This document shows positions 36,259 to 44,632 of a DNA stretch of 64,000 nt, piece by piece. Each line of letters begins with the position of its first letter. Position 1 is the first letter of the stretch. Origin of the DNA: Lentzea albidocapillata (GTDB lineage Bacteria > Actinomycetota > Actinomycetes > Mycobacteriales > Pseudonocardiaceae); the NCBI RefSeq assembly GCF_000719115.1, contig NZ_JOEA01000010.1, forward strand, positions 124,001 through 188,000, in the 5' to 3' direction. Made by a program: the position numbers and the translations under genes. The notes under the pieces are model-generated. The model was not told the origin of the DNA. It did not search any database and saw only the letters and a program-made list of their open reading frames with translations.

Positions 36259-38373
36259 ATGAGCACCGCAGCCAACTACCAAGCCGCAGAACAACTCCTC
36301 CGCCGCATCGCCCGCCCCGGCGAGCTCGTCGTCGGCGACAAGGTCCGTCCACAATGGATCGAAGACGGCCGGCGCTTCTGGTACCAGGTCCGCGACGGCG
36401 ACGACAGGCAGTTCATCGTCGTCGACCCGGCCGCGGGCACCCGCACCCCCGGCTTCGACCCGATGCCGTTCGTCGCGGCGCCGGGCAACCCCCTGGAGGT
36501 CTCCTCCCCCGACGGCAAGGTCGCGGTCTCACGGCGTGGCCAGGACCTGTGGGCCCGCTCCGGTGAACGCGAGTGGGCGCTCACGACCGACGGCGAACAG
36601 GACTACGGGTACGGCTACGGCCCGGACGTCCTGAGCTACAGCACGCTGATGCGCAAGTTCGGGCTGCCGCACATGCCCCCGGCCCTGGCCTGGTCGCCCG
36701 ACTCGGCGAAGGTGCTCGCCCACCGCACCGACCAGCGCAAAGTCCGTCAGACCCACCTGATCGAATCGCGTCCGGCCGACGGCGGCGCCCCGGTGACGCA
36801 CACCCAGCGCTACGCCTACCCCGGCGACGCCGACCTGCCGTTCGCCGAACTCGTCGTCTTCGACATCGCCGCGGGCAGGACGGTCCACGCCCAGTGCGAC
36901 CCACTGCTCATGCCGGAGGTCTCGCCGATCGCGGCCGGATGGGCGTGGTGGTCCGAGGACAGCGCGACCGTCTACTTCCTCACCCGCCCCCGCGACCAGC
37001 GCGCCCTGACCCTGAACCGGATGGACGCTTCGACGGGCGAGGTCACCGTCGTGCTCAGCGAGACGGGCACCAACCGCGTCGCCCCCAACCAGCTGATCTA
37101 CGGCACGCCGCTAGTCCGGGTGCTGGCCGACGAGGTGCTGTGGTTCTCGCAGCGCGACGGCTGGGGCCACCTCTACCGCTACGACCTGCACACGGGTGAG
37201 CTGCTCGGCCAGGTCACCACCGGCCAGTGGCTGGTCCGCGAGATCCTGCACGTCGACGAGACGAACCGTCTCGTCTCGTTCACGGCCGGCGGGCTGGTCG
37301 CGGAGGACCCGTACCGGCGCACGGTGTGCCGGATCGGACTGGACGGCACCGGCTTCACGGTCGTCACGGACGACTCGCTGGACCACGTCGTCACGGTGGC
37401 TCCGAACGGCGAGTACTTCGTCGACTCGGCGTCCACTGTGGACACGCCGCCGGTGACGACCGTGCGTTCCTGGACGGGAGAGGTGCTGGTCTCGTTGGAG
37501 AAGGCCGACATCAGCCGGATGATCGCCACGGGCTGGACCGCACCGGAGCGCTTCCGCGTCAAGGCAGCCGACGGCACCACGGACATCTACGGCGTGCTCT
37601 ACAAGCCGCGCGACTTCGACCCGGCGCAGAGCTATGCCGTGGTGGACAGCATTTATCCCGGCCCGCAGGTCACGAGGGTCGAGCCGTGCTTCGAACCCGG
37701 CGGCATGGGGTTGGACGGGGAACCGTTGGCAGCGGTCGGTTTCGTGGTGGTCGCACTCGACGGACGCGGCACGCCGGGCCGTTCGAAGGCCTTCCTCGAC
37801 GCCTCGTACGGCCGGTTGGCCGACGCGGGCAGTCTGGAGGACCACGTCGCGGCACTGCACCAGCTGGCGGAGTCGCGGCCGTGGATGGACCTCTCCCGTG
37901 TGGGCGTGATGGGCCACTCCGGCGGAGGATTCGCTGCGGCACGAGCGATGCTGGACTTCCCGGAGATCTTCAAGGCCGGTGTCTCGTTGTCCGGCTCGCA
38001 CGACGCCACGTGCTTCATGCAGGGATGGGCGGAGACCGTCGACGGCCCGGACAACCCTGAGGCCTGGACGCGGGCGTCGAACGTCGGCATCGCGGCCAGG
38101 CTCGAAGGAAAGCTGCTGCTCATCCACGGCGAACTGGACGACACGGTGCACCCGGACCAGTCACTGCGGCTGGCCGACGCGCTGATCGCCGCCGGCAAGG
38201 ACTTCGATCTGGTGATCGTGCCGGGGGCCGAGCACCTGCTCCTCGACCGGCTCGCCTACGTGCGGACGCGGTCCTGGGACTTCCTGGTCCGGGCGTTGAT
38301 GGGGGTCGAGCCGCCCGCCTACCGGCCGGCGCCGATCGTCATCGACCCCGAGGTGCTGGGAGAGATGCTCTAG
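36259..38373 (+). CDS. S9-family dipeptidyl peptidase IV-like serine peptidase
   Basis: This 704-residue protein has an N-terminal DPP IV-type beta-propeller (about 40-440) and a C-terminal alpha/beta-hydrolase peptidase domain. The nucleophile is Ser554 in GHSGGG; Asp lies in HGELDDTVHPDQS and His in VPGAEHLLLD, so the triad is complete. No signal peptide is seen, so it is likely cytosolic. It follows the DUF4097 gene and is presumably controlled with it by the divergent IS30-HTH/GbsR regulator. The stop overlaps the DUF397 stop (CTAG). Confidence 0.93.
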   Translation: MSTAANYQAAEQLLRRIARPGELVVGDKVRPQWIEDGRRFWYQVRDGDDRQFIVVDPAAGTRTPGFDPMPFVAAPGNPLEVSSPDGKVAVSRRGQDLWARSGEREWALTTDGEQDYGYGYGPDVLSYSTLMRKFGLPHMPPALAWSPDSAKVLAHRTDQRKVRQTHLIESRPADGGAPVTHTQRYAYPGDADLPFAELVVFDIAAGRTVHAQCDPLLMPEVSPIAAGWAWWSEDSATVYFLTRPRDQRALTLNRMDASTGEVTVVLSETGTNRVAPNQLIYGTPLVRVLADEVLWFSQRDGWGHLYRYDLHTGELLGQVTTGQWLVREILHVDETNRLVSFTAGGLVAEDPYRRTVCRIGLDGTGFTVVTDDSLDHVVTVAPNGEYFVDSASTVDTPPVTTVRSWTGEVLVSLEKADISRMIATGWTAPERFRVKAADGTTDIYGVLYKPRDFDPAQSYAVVDSIYPGPQVTRVEPCFEPGGMGLDGEPLAAVGFVVVALDGRGTPGRSKAFLDASYGRLADAGSLEDHVAALHQLAESRPWMDLSRVGVMGHSGGGFAAARAMLDFPEIFKAGVSLSGSHDATCFMQGWAETVDGPDNPEAWTRASNVGIAARLEGKLLLIHGELDDTVHPDQSLRLADALIAAGKDFDLVIVPGAEHLLLDRLAYVRTRSWDFLVRALMGVEPPAYRPAPIVIDPEVLGEML

Positions 38374-38528
38374 CGAGCGGACTTCACCTCGGTCAGGAAC
38401 GCCGACCACGCCTTGTCCGACACGGGCAGGTGTGTGGTCGGCGCCTTGCTGTCGCGGATGCCGACACCACGACCAACCTCGACGCAGTTGTCCACCGGGC
38501 TGTAGCTGCTCTTACGCCACATCGACAT
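38370..38528 (-). CDS. DUF397-domain small protein
   Basis: The 52-residue product contains WRKSSYSPVDNCVEVGRG, then IRDSKAPTTHLPVSD and AWSAFLTEVK, the full DUF397 signature. GGAGG overlapping the stop of the XRE gene precedes ATG 38528 by about eight bases. DUF397 proteins are the usual small partners of XRE regulators with a DUF5753 domain in actinomycetes, and such pairs affect development and antibiotic production in Streptomyces (BldB/WhiJ-like systems). The gene's last bases overlap the S9 peptidase stop codon. Confidence 0.93.
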   Translation of the reverse strand: MSMWRKSSYSPVDNCVEVGRGVGIRDSKAPTTHLPVSDKAWSAFLTEVKSAR

Positions 38529-38541
38529 GCCGAGGGCCTCC

Positions 38542-39372
38542 TCAAGCCAGGATGCTGGTGATCAGCTCCTTCGATTGTTCCGCATCCAATGCTTGACCGT
38601 CGAGCAACTTGAGCACGTCGACGTAGGTGGTGAGAGACGCCTTGTCCTCAACGAAGAGGCTGGTGTTCTCGGTTTCGGTGAAGACCACCGGCTCGTACTT
38701 CTCGTAGTTGAGGAGGCGGAACGAACCGGAGAGCCCTGCGTGCGCTCCGAAGGAGGAGGGCACGACCCTCATGGTGATGTAGTTCCGGTTGCCCATGGCG
38801 AGAAGGTGGAGCAACTGGTCCTGCATCACCTTGGGGCTACCCACTGGCAGCCGCAGGGCCTGCTCGTGGACGTAGAAGATGAAGTCCCTGCTGTAGTGGA
38901 AGATTCCCTGGCGCGCAGTCTTGGCAGCGACGACCTCTTCGGCGTTCACCGTCTTGGCGCGAACGGACCGTTCGATGAGGGCGCGGATGTAGTCGGGAAT
39001 CTGGAGAGGGCCGGGGATCACGTTCATCGACCAGATGGTGATCTTGTTGGCAAGGCGCTCCTGATCGATCAGTGAGCGCACCTGATCCGGGATCCCGTCC
39101 TCGGGGAAGACGAGGAAGCCCTTCTCCCGCGACTCCCTGAACAGTGCGAGCAGGTAGCGCGCATCTTCCGCGGGAACCCGGCAGAGGCCGAGGAGCATCG
39201 CCAGCTCGACCTCCGTGACCCCGCCCTTGCCATTGACCAGGTCGGAGAGCTTGGCCTCTTCCCAGTCGAGCAACTCGGCGATCTGCCGCTGCGTGAGCCC
39301 GGTGGACCGGATGGCGTCGCGGACGCCATCACCGAACGAGCGACCGACCACGCTCGAAAATCGTTTCGGCAT
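38542..39372 (-). CDS. XRE-family regulator with DUF5753 domain
   Basis: This 276-residue protein has an N-terminal HTH (LTQRQIAELLDWEEAKLSDL) at about 25-60 and a C-terminal DUF5753 domain (TIWSMNVIPGPLQIPDYIRA, FIFYVHEQALRLPVGSPKVM, ITMRVVPSSFGAHAGLSGSF). It is cotranscribed with the DUF397 gene 13 bases downstream. Such pairs are numerous in actinomycete genomes, where the small partner is believed to modulate the regulator. ATG 39372 is the natural start. Confidence 0.93.
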   Translation of the reverse strand: MPKRFSSVVGRSFGDGVRDAIRSTGLTQRQIAELLDWEEAKLSDLVNGKGGVTEVELAMLLGLCRVPAEDARYLLALFRESREKGFLVFPEDGIPDQVRSLIDQERLANKITIWSMNVIPGPLQIPDYIRALIERSVRAKTVNAEEVVAAKTARQGIFHYSRDFIFYVHEQALRLPVGSPKVMQDQLLHLLAMGNRNYITMRVVPSSFGAHAGLSGSFRLLNYEKYEPVVFTETENTSLFVEDKASLTTYVDVLKLLDGQALDAEQSKELITSILA

Positions 39373-39454
39373 GGTCGGAAGCTAGAAGGTCGAACCGCCA
39401 CCTTCCATCGTTTGGATGCGACTCGCCACGAAGGAAGTACTTCTTGGAGCGGTT

Positions 39455-40096
39455 CTAAATCCGCTTCGAGATCAGCGGGTACTCGACCACCAGGCCGTTG
39501 GGATCGACCTTGATGTTCTGCTCGAAGCCGCCGCTCTTGAACCGCACCACCGAGACCTCGTCGCCCACGGACACGGTCCGGTAGGTCTGGGTGACTGCCT
39601 TCACCGACAGGTCCGGCAGCGACACCCGCACGACGGGCAGCGCGTGCTCGCCCGGTTCGCGGTGCAGACCGAGCCTGCGGATCGGGATGGCGTTGAACAG
39701 CACGGCGAACTGGACGTCGACGTCCAGCGCGTCGTTGAACGTCTCGCGTTTGCTGCCCTGGCCGTGGTCGACCAGCCAGGCGCCGTCCTCGGTGCGGGAC
39801 AGAGAGCACTGGCGCTCTTCCAGCACTGTCGCCGTGCGCAGCAGCAGCCGGTTCACCTGGCCGCTCTCGCCCACGGACACCTCGAAGGAGGCGTTGAACT
39901 GCTCGTTGGGGCCGGCGGCGACGAGACGGCCCGACGCACGGAGGCGCTGGTCGCTCGACAGGAGCAGGCGGACCTGCTCGAGGCGCGGCTCGTGGATGCC
40001 CTGCCAGGTGATCATGTCCGGCCGGCGGGCAGAAGGAGAGCGGGTCTCTCCGGTGGAGGTGACCCGCCCCGCGTCAGTGGTGTTGAAGGAGTTCAC
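39455..40096 (-). CDS. putative glycolipid-binding family protein
   Basis: This 213-residue soluble protein resembles the PF06475 putative glycolipid-binding family. It has DVDVQFAVLFNAIPIRRLGL, then LPDLSVKAVTQTYRTVSVGD and an ending VDPNGLVVEYPLISKRI. The barrel-like fold and lipid-binding role are known only by family inference. The GTG start directly abuts the TGA of the antitoxin-like gene (TGAGTG), with AGGTGG upstream, so the two are cotranscribed. The first 25 or so residues are poorly conserved in character, so the start could be further in. Confidence 0.75.
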   Translation of the reverse strand: MNSFNTTDAGRVTSTGETRSPSARRPDMITWQGIHEPRLEQVRLLLSSDQRLRASGRLVAAGPNEQFNASFEVSVGESGQVNRLLLRTATVLEERQCSLSRTEDGAWLVDHGQGSKRETFNDALDVDVQFAVLFNAIPIRRLGLHREPGEHALPVVRVSLPDLSVKAVTQTYRTVSVGDEVSVVRFKSGGFEQNIKVDPNGLVVEYPLISKRI

Positions 40097-40267
40097 TCAT
40101 CCACCTGGAAGGATGTCCTTGATCTTCTCGGCAACCGAGTCGACCTGGTCTTCGTGACCGAACTTGCCGGCGACGAAGTCCGCCGCGGCGTCAACGCCCT
40201 GGTCGACCTTCTCGTGGTTCTGCTCGGCCAGGTCCATGGCCTTGTTCTTGATCTCGTCGAAGTTCAT
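40097..40267 (-). CDS. small antitoxin-like protein (MT0933/Rv0909 type)
   Basis: This 56-residue, highly charged helical protein reads MNFDEIKNKAMDLAEQNHEK, then VDQGVDAAADFVAGKFGHED and DSVAEKIKDIL. It resembles the MT0933-type antitoxin family (PF14013), whose M. tuberculosis member is Rv0909. No matching polyketide-cyclase-like toxin gene (Rv0910 type) is adjacent; the next gene encodes a glycolipid-binding-type protein instead. ATG 40267 gives the family N terminus and has GGGAGC upstream. Confidence 0.75.
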   Translation of the reverse strand: MNFDEIKNKAMDLAEQNHEKVDQGVDAAADFVAGKFGHEDQVDSVAEKIKDILPGG

Positions 40268-40430
40268 GTGGTGCTCCCTCGTCCCTGACGCAGGGTACCC
40301 GAGTAGGCCCCGCGTGTTGATAGCCGCGATCACGTTAACCGTGCCTGGACAAGTCGGCTCGGCGACAACGAAGATGTCGTCACCGCCGCCTGGTCGGCCG
40401 CCGTCGCGGTCAGAACCAGGAGGAAGTTGC

Positions 40431-41768
40431 ATGACACGGCTCCTGCGTGGAGTTATGTCCGCAGTACTGCTGTTGCCGCTCGTCGCGGTCTCCTCGGCCA
40501 ACGCCACGGCCGATGTTCAGGGGAAAGCGAAGTTCACGGTGACGACCACGGCCACGAGCGTCGCGGCCCGCAGTGACCGGCGTCCGGTCGCAGGCGGTGT
40601 CCACGACAAGAAGGTGGACAAGACGTTCATCTCGTGGGCCGGTCAGTACGAGGACAGCTACGTCCAGTCGTACGACCACCGCAAGTCCACTTGGTCCACT
40701 CCGAACCGGATCGCGGACGGTGCGTCGGACGCGCACAACTATCCGACCATGGTCCAGGCCAAGGACGGGCACCTGCTCATCTTCCGCGGCATGCACAACG
40801 TCGAGTTGCGCATGTCCCGTTCGCCCGAGCCCCACTCGGCCGACGGCGTCTGGGAAGAGACGCTGATCTCGAAGAACGCGGCCACGTACCCGATGCCGTT
40901 CGTCACGCGCGACGGCACGATCTACGTGTTCTACCGCGAGACGACGCGTGACCTCGACGGCACGACGCCGACGGACACACGTCCGATGCTCTACGTGGTG
41001 TCCAAGGACAACGGCAAGACGTGGAAGACCTCCACGGACGTGACCGGGGACCGCTTCGCGATCGGCTCGACCGCCCGCGCGGACAACATGAACGAGATCT
41101 ACATCGGCCAGCTCCGCCAGGAGGAGAACGGCCGCGTGCGGATCGTCTACACGCTCGCGGGCGGTGGGCCCGAGGGCAACAAGCACGACCGCTATCACCG
41201 CAACATCTACTACACGTGGTTCGACCCGCAGAACCGGCACTTCTACTCGGCGTCCGGCAAGGACCTGGGCACCCAGATCGACGACGCCGACCAGGAAAGG
41301 CACCTGAAGGTCGCGGAGACCCCGCTGACCCTGCCGAACAAGGTGAAGTCGCCCGACTACATCCAGCAGGTGGGCACGATCCTGGGGCAGCCGTTCCTGT
41401 TGTGGTTCATGGGCGACGAGGCCGGTGGCCCGCTGCGTAACTACATGTCCACTTGGAACGGTCGCAGCTGGGAGACCAGGGAGGTCGCACGGGGCCTGCG
41501 CACCCGTGAGGTCGAGAAGGTGGATCCGTTCACCTGGCGCGTCTACGCCACCGAGGACGGCAAGCCGAACGTGAACACGTACCTGGTGCGGCTGGGCCGT
41601 TTCTGGTCGCCGGAGACCGTCATCCCGACGGCCAAGCCGGTGCAGCGCGTCGAGATCGTCGAGAACTTCCGCGATCCCGCCCGCGCGATCTTCTCGGGAG
41701 CGTCGTCCAACCGGGACGTCGCGATCGCCGACGGCGACATCTACGTGGCGGGCTTCAGCCGCCGGTAG
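40431..41768 (+). CDS. secreted BNR-repeat (sialidase-like propeller) protein
   Basis: This 445-residue exported protein has a signal peptide (LLRGVMSAVLLLPLVAVSSA, cleavage about residue 26) and BNR-4-type repeats with Asp-box-like segments (SYDHRKSTWSTPN, SKDNGKTWKTS). Further strands include YYTWFDPQNRHFYSASGKDL and WNGRSWETREV. It probably folds as a five- or six-bladed propeller and binds or cleaves polysaccharide, but I see no confident catalytic residues. AGGAGGAAG lies six bases before ATG 40431. A strong bidirectional hairpin follows the stop. Confidence 0.88.
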   Translation: MTRLLRGVMSAVLLLPLVAVSSANATADVQGKAKFTVTTTATSVAARSDRRPVAGGVHDKKVDKTFISWAGQYEDSYVQSYDHRKSTWSTPNRIADGASDAHNYPTMVQAKDGHLLIFRGMHNVELRMSRSPEPHSADGVWEETLISKNAATYPMPFVTRDGTIYVFYRETTRDLDGTTPTDTRPMLYVVSKDNGKTWKTSTDVTGDRFAIGSTARADNMNEIYIGQLRQEENGRVRIVYTLAGGGPEGNKHDRYHRNIYYTWFDPQNRHFYSASGKDLGTQIDDADQERHLKVAETPLTLPNKVKSPDYIQQVGTILGQPFLLWFMGDEAGGPLRNYMSTWNGRSWETREVARGLRTREVEKVDPFTWRVYATEDGKPNVNTYLVRLGRFWSPETVIPTAKPVQRVEIVENFRDPARAIFSGASSNRDVAIADGDIYVAGFSRR

Positions 41769-41787
41769 GTCGTTCTGCGGAAAGGCA

Positions 41788-41823
41788 AACGCCCCCTGCT
41801 CCGGCGCGGAACCAGGGGGCGTT
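41788..41823. terminator. bidirectional terminator between the BNR and TQXA genes
   Basis: AACGCCCCCTG (41788-41798) pairs exactly with CAGGGGGCGTT (41813-41823). It lies between the ends of two convergent genes, 19 bases after the BNR stop and 24 bases after the TQXA stop. Confidence 0.85.
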
Positions 41824-41847
41824 CGTCTTGGGGGCTAGCGGCCTAGA

Positions 41848-43053
41848 TCAGGCGCCGGCCTTGTTGCGACGGACCACGAACAGCGCACCGACACCGGCGC
41901 CGACGAGGACCAGACCGCCGAGCAGCGGCCACAGGATCGACGCACCGGTCGACGCGAGGTCGTCCTCGCCGCCACCCGGAGCCGGGTTGGCCGGGGTGGT
42001 CGAGGTGGCCGGAGTGGTGGTCTCCGGCGCCGTGGTGGTGGTCGTGGTGGTGGTAGCCGTCGTGGTCGTGGTGGTCGGCACGACGCCGACCTTCCAGTCG
42101 GCCTTGGCCAGCTTCTCGACCTTGGCCTTCTGCGGCTGCGCGATGACGAGGGACTGCGCGACGTTCTTCGAGTCCTTGTTGTGCGCGACGAACAGGCGGC
42201 CCAGCGCGATCTCGGCCTCGGCGGAGAGCTTGAAGTCGGCCTGGCCGTCCTTCGCGTCCGCCGGAACGTTCACGAAGAACTCGGAGATCTTCTCGGTGCC
42301 CTTGATCGAGACGCCGTCAGCCTTCTGCTTGACCTCGAGCGGGTTGCCCTGCGCGTCGACGATGGTGACGCCCTCGGGCAGGTTCGCGGTCAGCTTGACC
42401 TCGTTGGCCGTGGTCGTGACCTTGAACGGGCCGATCTTCTCGCCCGGCTTGCCCGACTTCGACTCCGGGTCGATCGTCAGCGTCGGCTTCGGCGCTTCCT
42501 CGACCTTGGCCTCGGCGACGAACTTCTTGTAGAGGGCGACGACCTCGGCGTCGTTCTTCTTGTTGTCGACGTCGAGCTTCGCGTCGTCCGAGAAGTGCCA
42601 GAGCGCGGCCTGCGTGGCGGCGATGACGTCCTGCTTGTCGAGCTTGTCGATCCCGAAGGTCTTCCGGATCTCCTCCACCGACTTGTTCGGGTAGGACCGG
42701 TTCAGGATCCAGAGGACCTTGCCGGGGTTCTCACCCTTGAACTTGGTGTTGGGGTTCGGGTGCTTGTCCCACGGCACCTCCTTGAGGACGTCTCCGTCCT
42801 CAAGCGGGGTCGGCAGCTCGACGCAGTACGCGAGGACGTTGGTGCGGCTCTCGTCGTCCTCGATGCGGAGCTTGATGACCCAGGTGTCCTGCTTCTGGTC
42901 CTTGTCGCCGTCCTTGAGCCACACGTTGTGGCCCTGCTCCTGGCCACCGCGGTCCGGAGTGATCTTGACGTCGGCGTGGGCCGGAAGGGCCGAGAACGCG
43001 AGGGCGGCGGTGGCGCCGAGCAGCGCCGTGCCGATCCTGAACCGGGAAGCCAT
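41848..43053 (-). CDS. thioester (TQXA) domain surface adhesin with LAXTG anchor
   Basis: This 401-residue surface protein has a signal peptide (cleavage after AHA, residue 27) and a thioester domain at about 30-180. Cys77 (AYCVEL) and Gln148 (ATQAALW, the TQXA motif) would form the internal thioester. An Ig-like domain spans about 190-320. A Thr-rich stalk and the sorting signal LASTG with a hydrophobic tail and RRNK end the protein. I chose ATG 43053, with AAGAGGAG upstream. Such domains can form covalent bonds with host or surface nucleophiles. The LAXTG motif suggests a class E sortase, not encoded here. Confidence 0.93.
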   Translation of the reverse strand: MASRFRIGTALLGATAALAFSALPAHADVKITPDRGGQEQGHNVWLKDGDKDQKQDTWVIKLRIEDDESRTNVLAYCVELPTPLEDGDVLKEVPWDKHPNPNTKFKGENPGKVLWILNRSYPNKSVEEIRKTFGIDKLDKQDVIAATQAALWHFSDDAKLDVDNKKNDAEVVALYKKFVAEAKVEEAPKPTLTIDPESKSGKPGEKIGPFKVTTTANEVKLTANLPEGVTIVDAQGNPLEVKQKADGVSIKGTEKISEFFVNVPADAKDGQADFKLSAEAEIALGRLFVAHNKDSKNVAQSLVIAQPQKAKVEKLAKADWKVGVVPTTTTTTATTTTTTTTAPETTTPATSTTPANPAPGGGEDDLASTGASILWPLLGGLVLVGAGVGALFVVRRNKAGA

Positions 43054-43364
43054 TGGTCTCCTCTTGCTCACTGAAGTTAGCCCGAACGCGGCGGGAAGTC
43101 GTCATCCGTCGGGACGGCCGGCACGTCGTCATCGACACTGAACCGACAGGAAGCGAGCGGGACGTTAGCCGATGGGGTGACACACGTATGAGTGAGGTAA
43201 GAAGAGGGTGCTACACAGCCAGTGAGCAGCGAAAACATACTCGCGGTGTCCACAGTGGATAGGGTTGCGATGCATTCATTCCGTCAGGTGACGTTAAATT
43301 CGTTGCCGAACAGTTATCGAGCGCGGCGTTTCGCTACGGATGATCGCCGCGATCGGTTCAAGAC
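43054..43364. other. intergenic region upstream of the TQXA gene
   Basis: About 310 bases, lower in GC than the surroundings towards 43200-43340. The plus-strand frames here have no recognisable product or ribosome binding site. A GTGTCCACA motif at 43247-43255 is one mismatch from a DnaA box but stands alone. The TQXA promoter must lie here, but I cannot define it. Confidence 0.5.
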
Positions 43365-44570
43365 CTAGGCCACCATTTCGGTAACTTCTGCCGGACGAAT
43401 GTCGCCGGGACGCAGTGAGGTGCCGCGCAGGCACATCTCCCTGGGCTCCGGGCGGTCGCCGGTGAGAATCCACCTGGTCAGCCCGGCCAGCTGGTAGGCG
43501 ATCAGCGGCGGGACGGCGTCGCCCACGTGCCGGTAGGCGTTCCCCAGAATCGAGACGTCGAACTTGAACCGGCGCGGGAACCCTTGCAGCAGAGCCATCT
43601 CGCGGACCGTGCACAGGCGGTGCTGGACCGGGTGGGCATAGCGCCCGTTGCCGACGTGGCCGCATTCCCGCTTGATCGTTCGGGCCGGTTCGTCCCACCA
43701 CAACCGGCCGTAGACATCGGGGTGCGAACCCCAGTTCTGCTGCTCGACGATCTTGCGTTGGGCAGGGTTCAGCAACTCCGCGGTCTCCGGTGAGCGGAGC
43801 AGATCAGCCCACGATCCGCCGTTCGCCGGAATTGCACGCATTCTTTCGAGACTGCGGTCCTGGGAAAAGGTCGGCGAGACGTGAATGGGGTCTTCCAGGT
43901 CCGCGACGCCGGCCGCGAGGACGGGCAGCTTGCCGATCGCGCGCCGGACCGTGACGGCCGACGGGCGGATGACCCGGCCCGCCCACAGGTCGTCGAGCGT
44001 GAGCAGCGGCAGGCCGCCGTCGACGGCCACCATCAACGTCCGCTCGCGCAGCTGCGGCAGGCCGAACCTGGACAGCATGTGCGTGCCGCCCCAGACGGAG
44101 TACCCGATTCGGGTGAGTTCCTCGGCGAGGCTGTCGAAGTGGTGGCGCTGCTTGCCCTTGACGAGCTCGCGGGCGTTCTCCATCAGCACGACCTTCGGGC
44201 GCAGCTCCTGCGCGTACACCGCGATCCGGCCGACCAGGGAGTTCCGCGGGTCGTCGCGCAGGTGGTTCTGGGAGGTGATGCGGCTGAAGCCCGAGCACGG
44301 CGGGCACGCGAGCAGCACGTCCAGTTCGCCCCGCTGCAGGCCCCACACCTCGCGCAACGCCGCGGGCGAGACCTTCGCGAGGTCGACCTCCAGCGGGTCG
44401 ACGCCGATGTTCGCGCGGTAGGTGTCGTTGCAGCGCAACGAACCCAGCTTCGAGCTGGGCTTGCCGATCTGCGCGTCGGCGGCACCGACGACCCGGAAGT
44501 CGCGGTGGGCGTGGAAGCCGAAGCTCATGCCGCCCGCACCCGAGAAGATGTCGGCCACCGAGAAGGACAC
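43365..44570 (-). CDS. C5-cytosine DNA methyltransferase
   Basis: This 401-residue Dcm-type enzyme has motif I DIFSGAGGMSFGF and motif IV ACPPCSGFS with the catalytic Cys92. It also has motif VI LMENARELV, motif VIII RERTLMVAV and motif X GNAYRHVGDAVPP. The target-recognition region lies at about 200-320. The GTG start places motif I at residue 7, which is normal. No restriction endonuclease, vsr or helicase gene is adjacent, so it looks like an orphan methylase. Its recognition sequence cannot be read from the sequence. It is divergent from a helical protein of unknown function. Confidence 0.94.
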   Translation of the reverse strand: MSFSVADIFSGAGGMSFGFHAHRDFRVVGAADAQIGKPSSKLGSLRCNDTYRANIGVDPLEVDLAKVSPAALREVWGLQRGELDVLLACPPCSGFSRITSQNHLRDDPRNSLVGRIAVYAQELRPKVVLMENARELVKGKQRHHFDSLAEELTRIGYSVWGGTHMLSRFGLPQLRERTLMVAVDGGLPLLTLDDLWAGRVIRPSAVTVRRAIGKLPVLAAGVADLEDPIHVSPTFSQDRSLERMRAIPANGGSWADLLRSPETAELLNPAQRKIVEQQNWGSHPDVYGRLWWDEPARTIKRECGHVGNGRYAHPVQHRLCTVREMALLQGFPRRFKFDVSILGNAYRHVGDAVPPLIAYQLAGLTRWILTGDRPEPREMCLRGTSLRPGDIRPAEVTEMVA

Positions 44571-44632
44571 GGCGAGATCGTACGGGCGAGGCGCCGAGGA
44601 CCTTTCCCTGACATCCCGTACCTTTCCCGCCT

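Noticed and set aside
43247..43255. DnaA-box-like GTGTCCACA
   Set aside because: It is a single site with a mismatch, without a cluster or nearby dnaA/dnaN, so it is not evidence for an origin.
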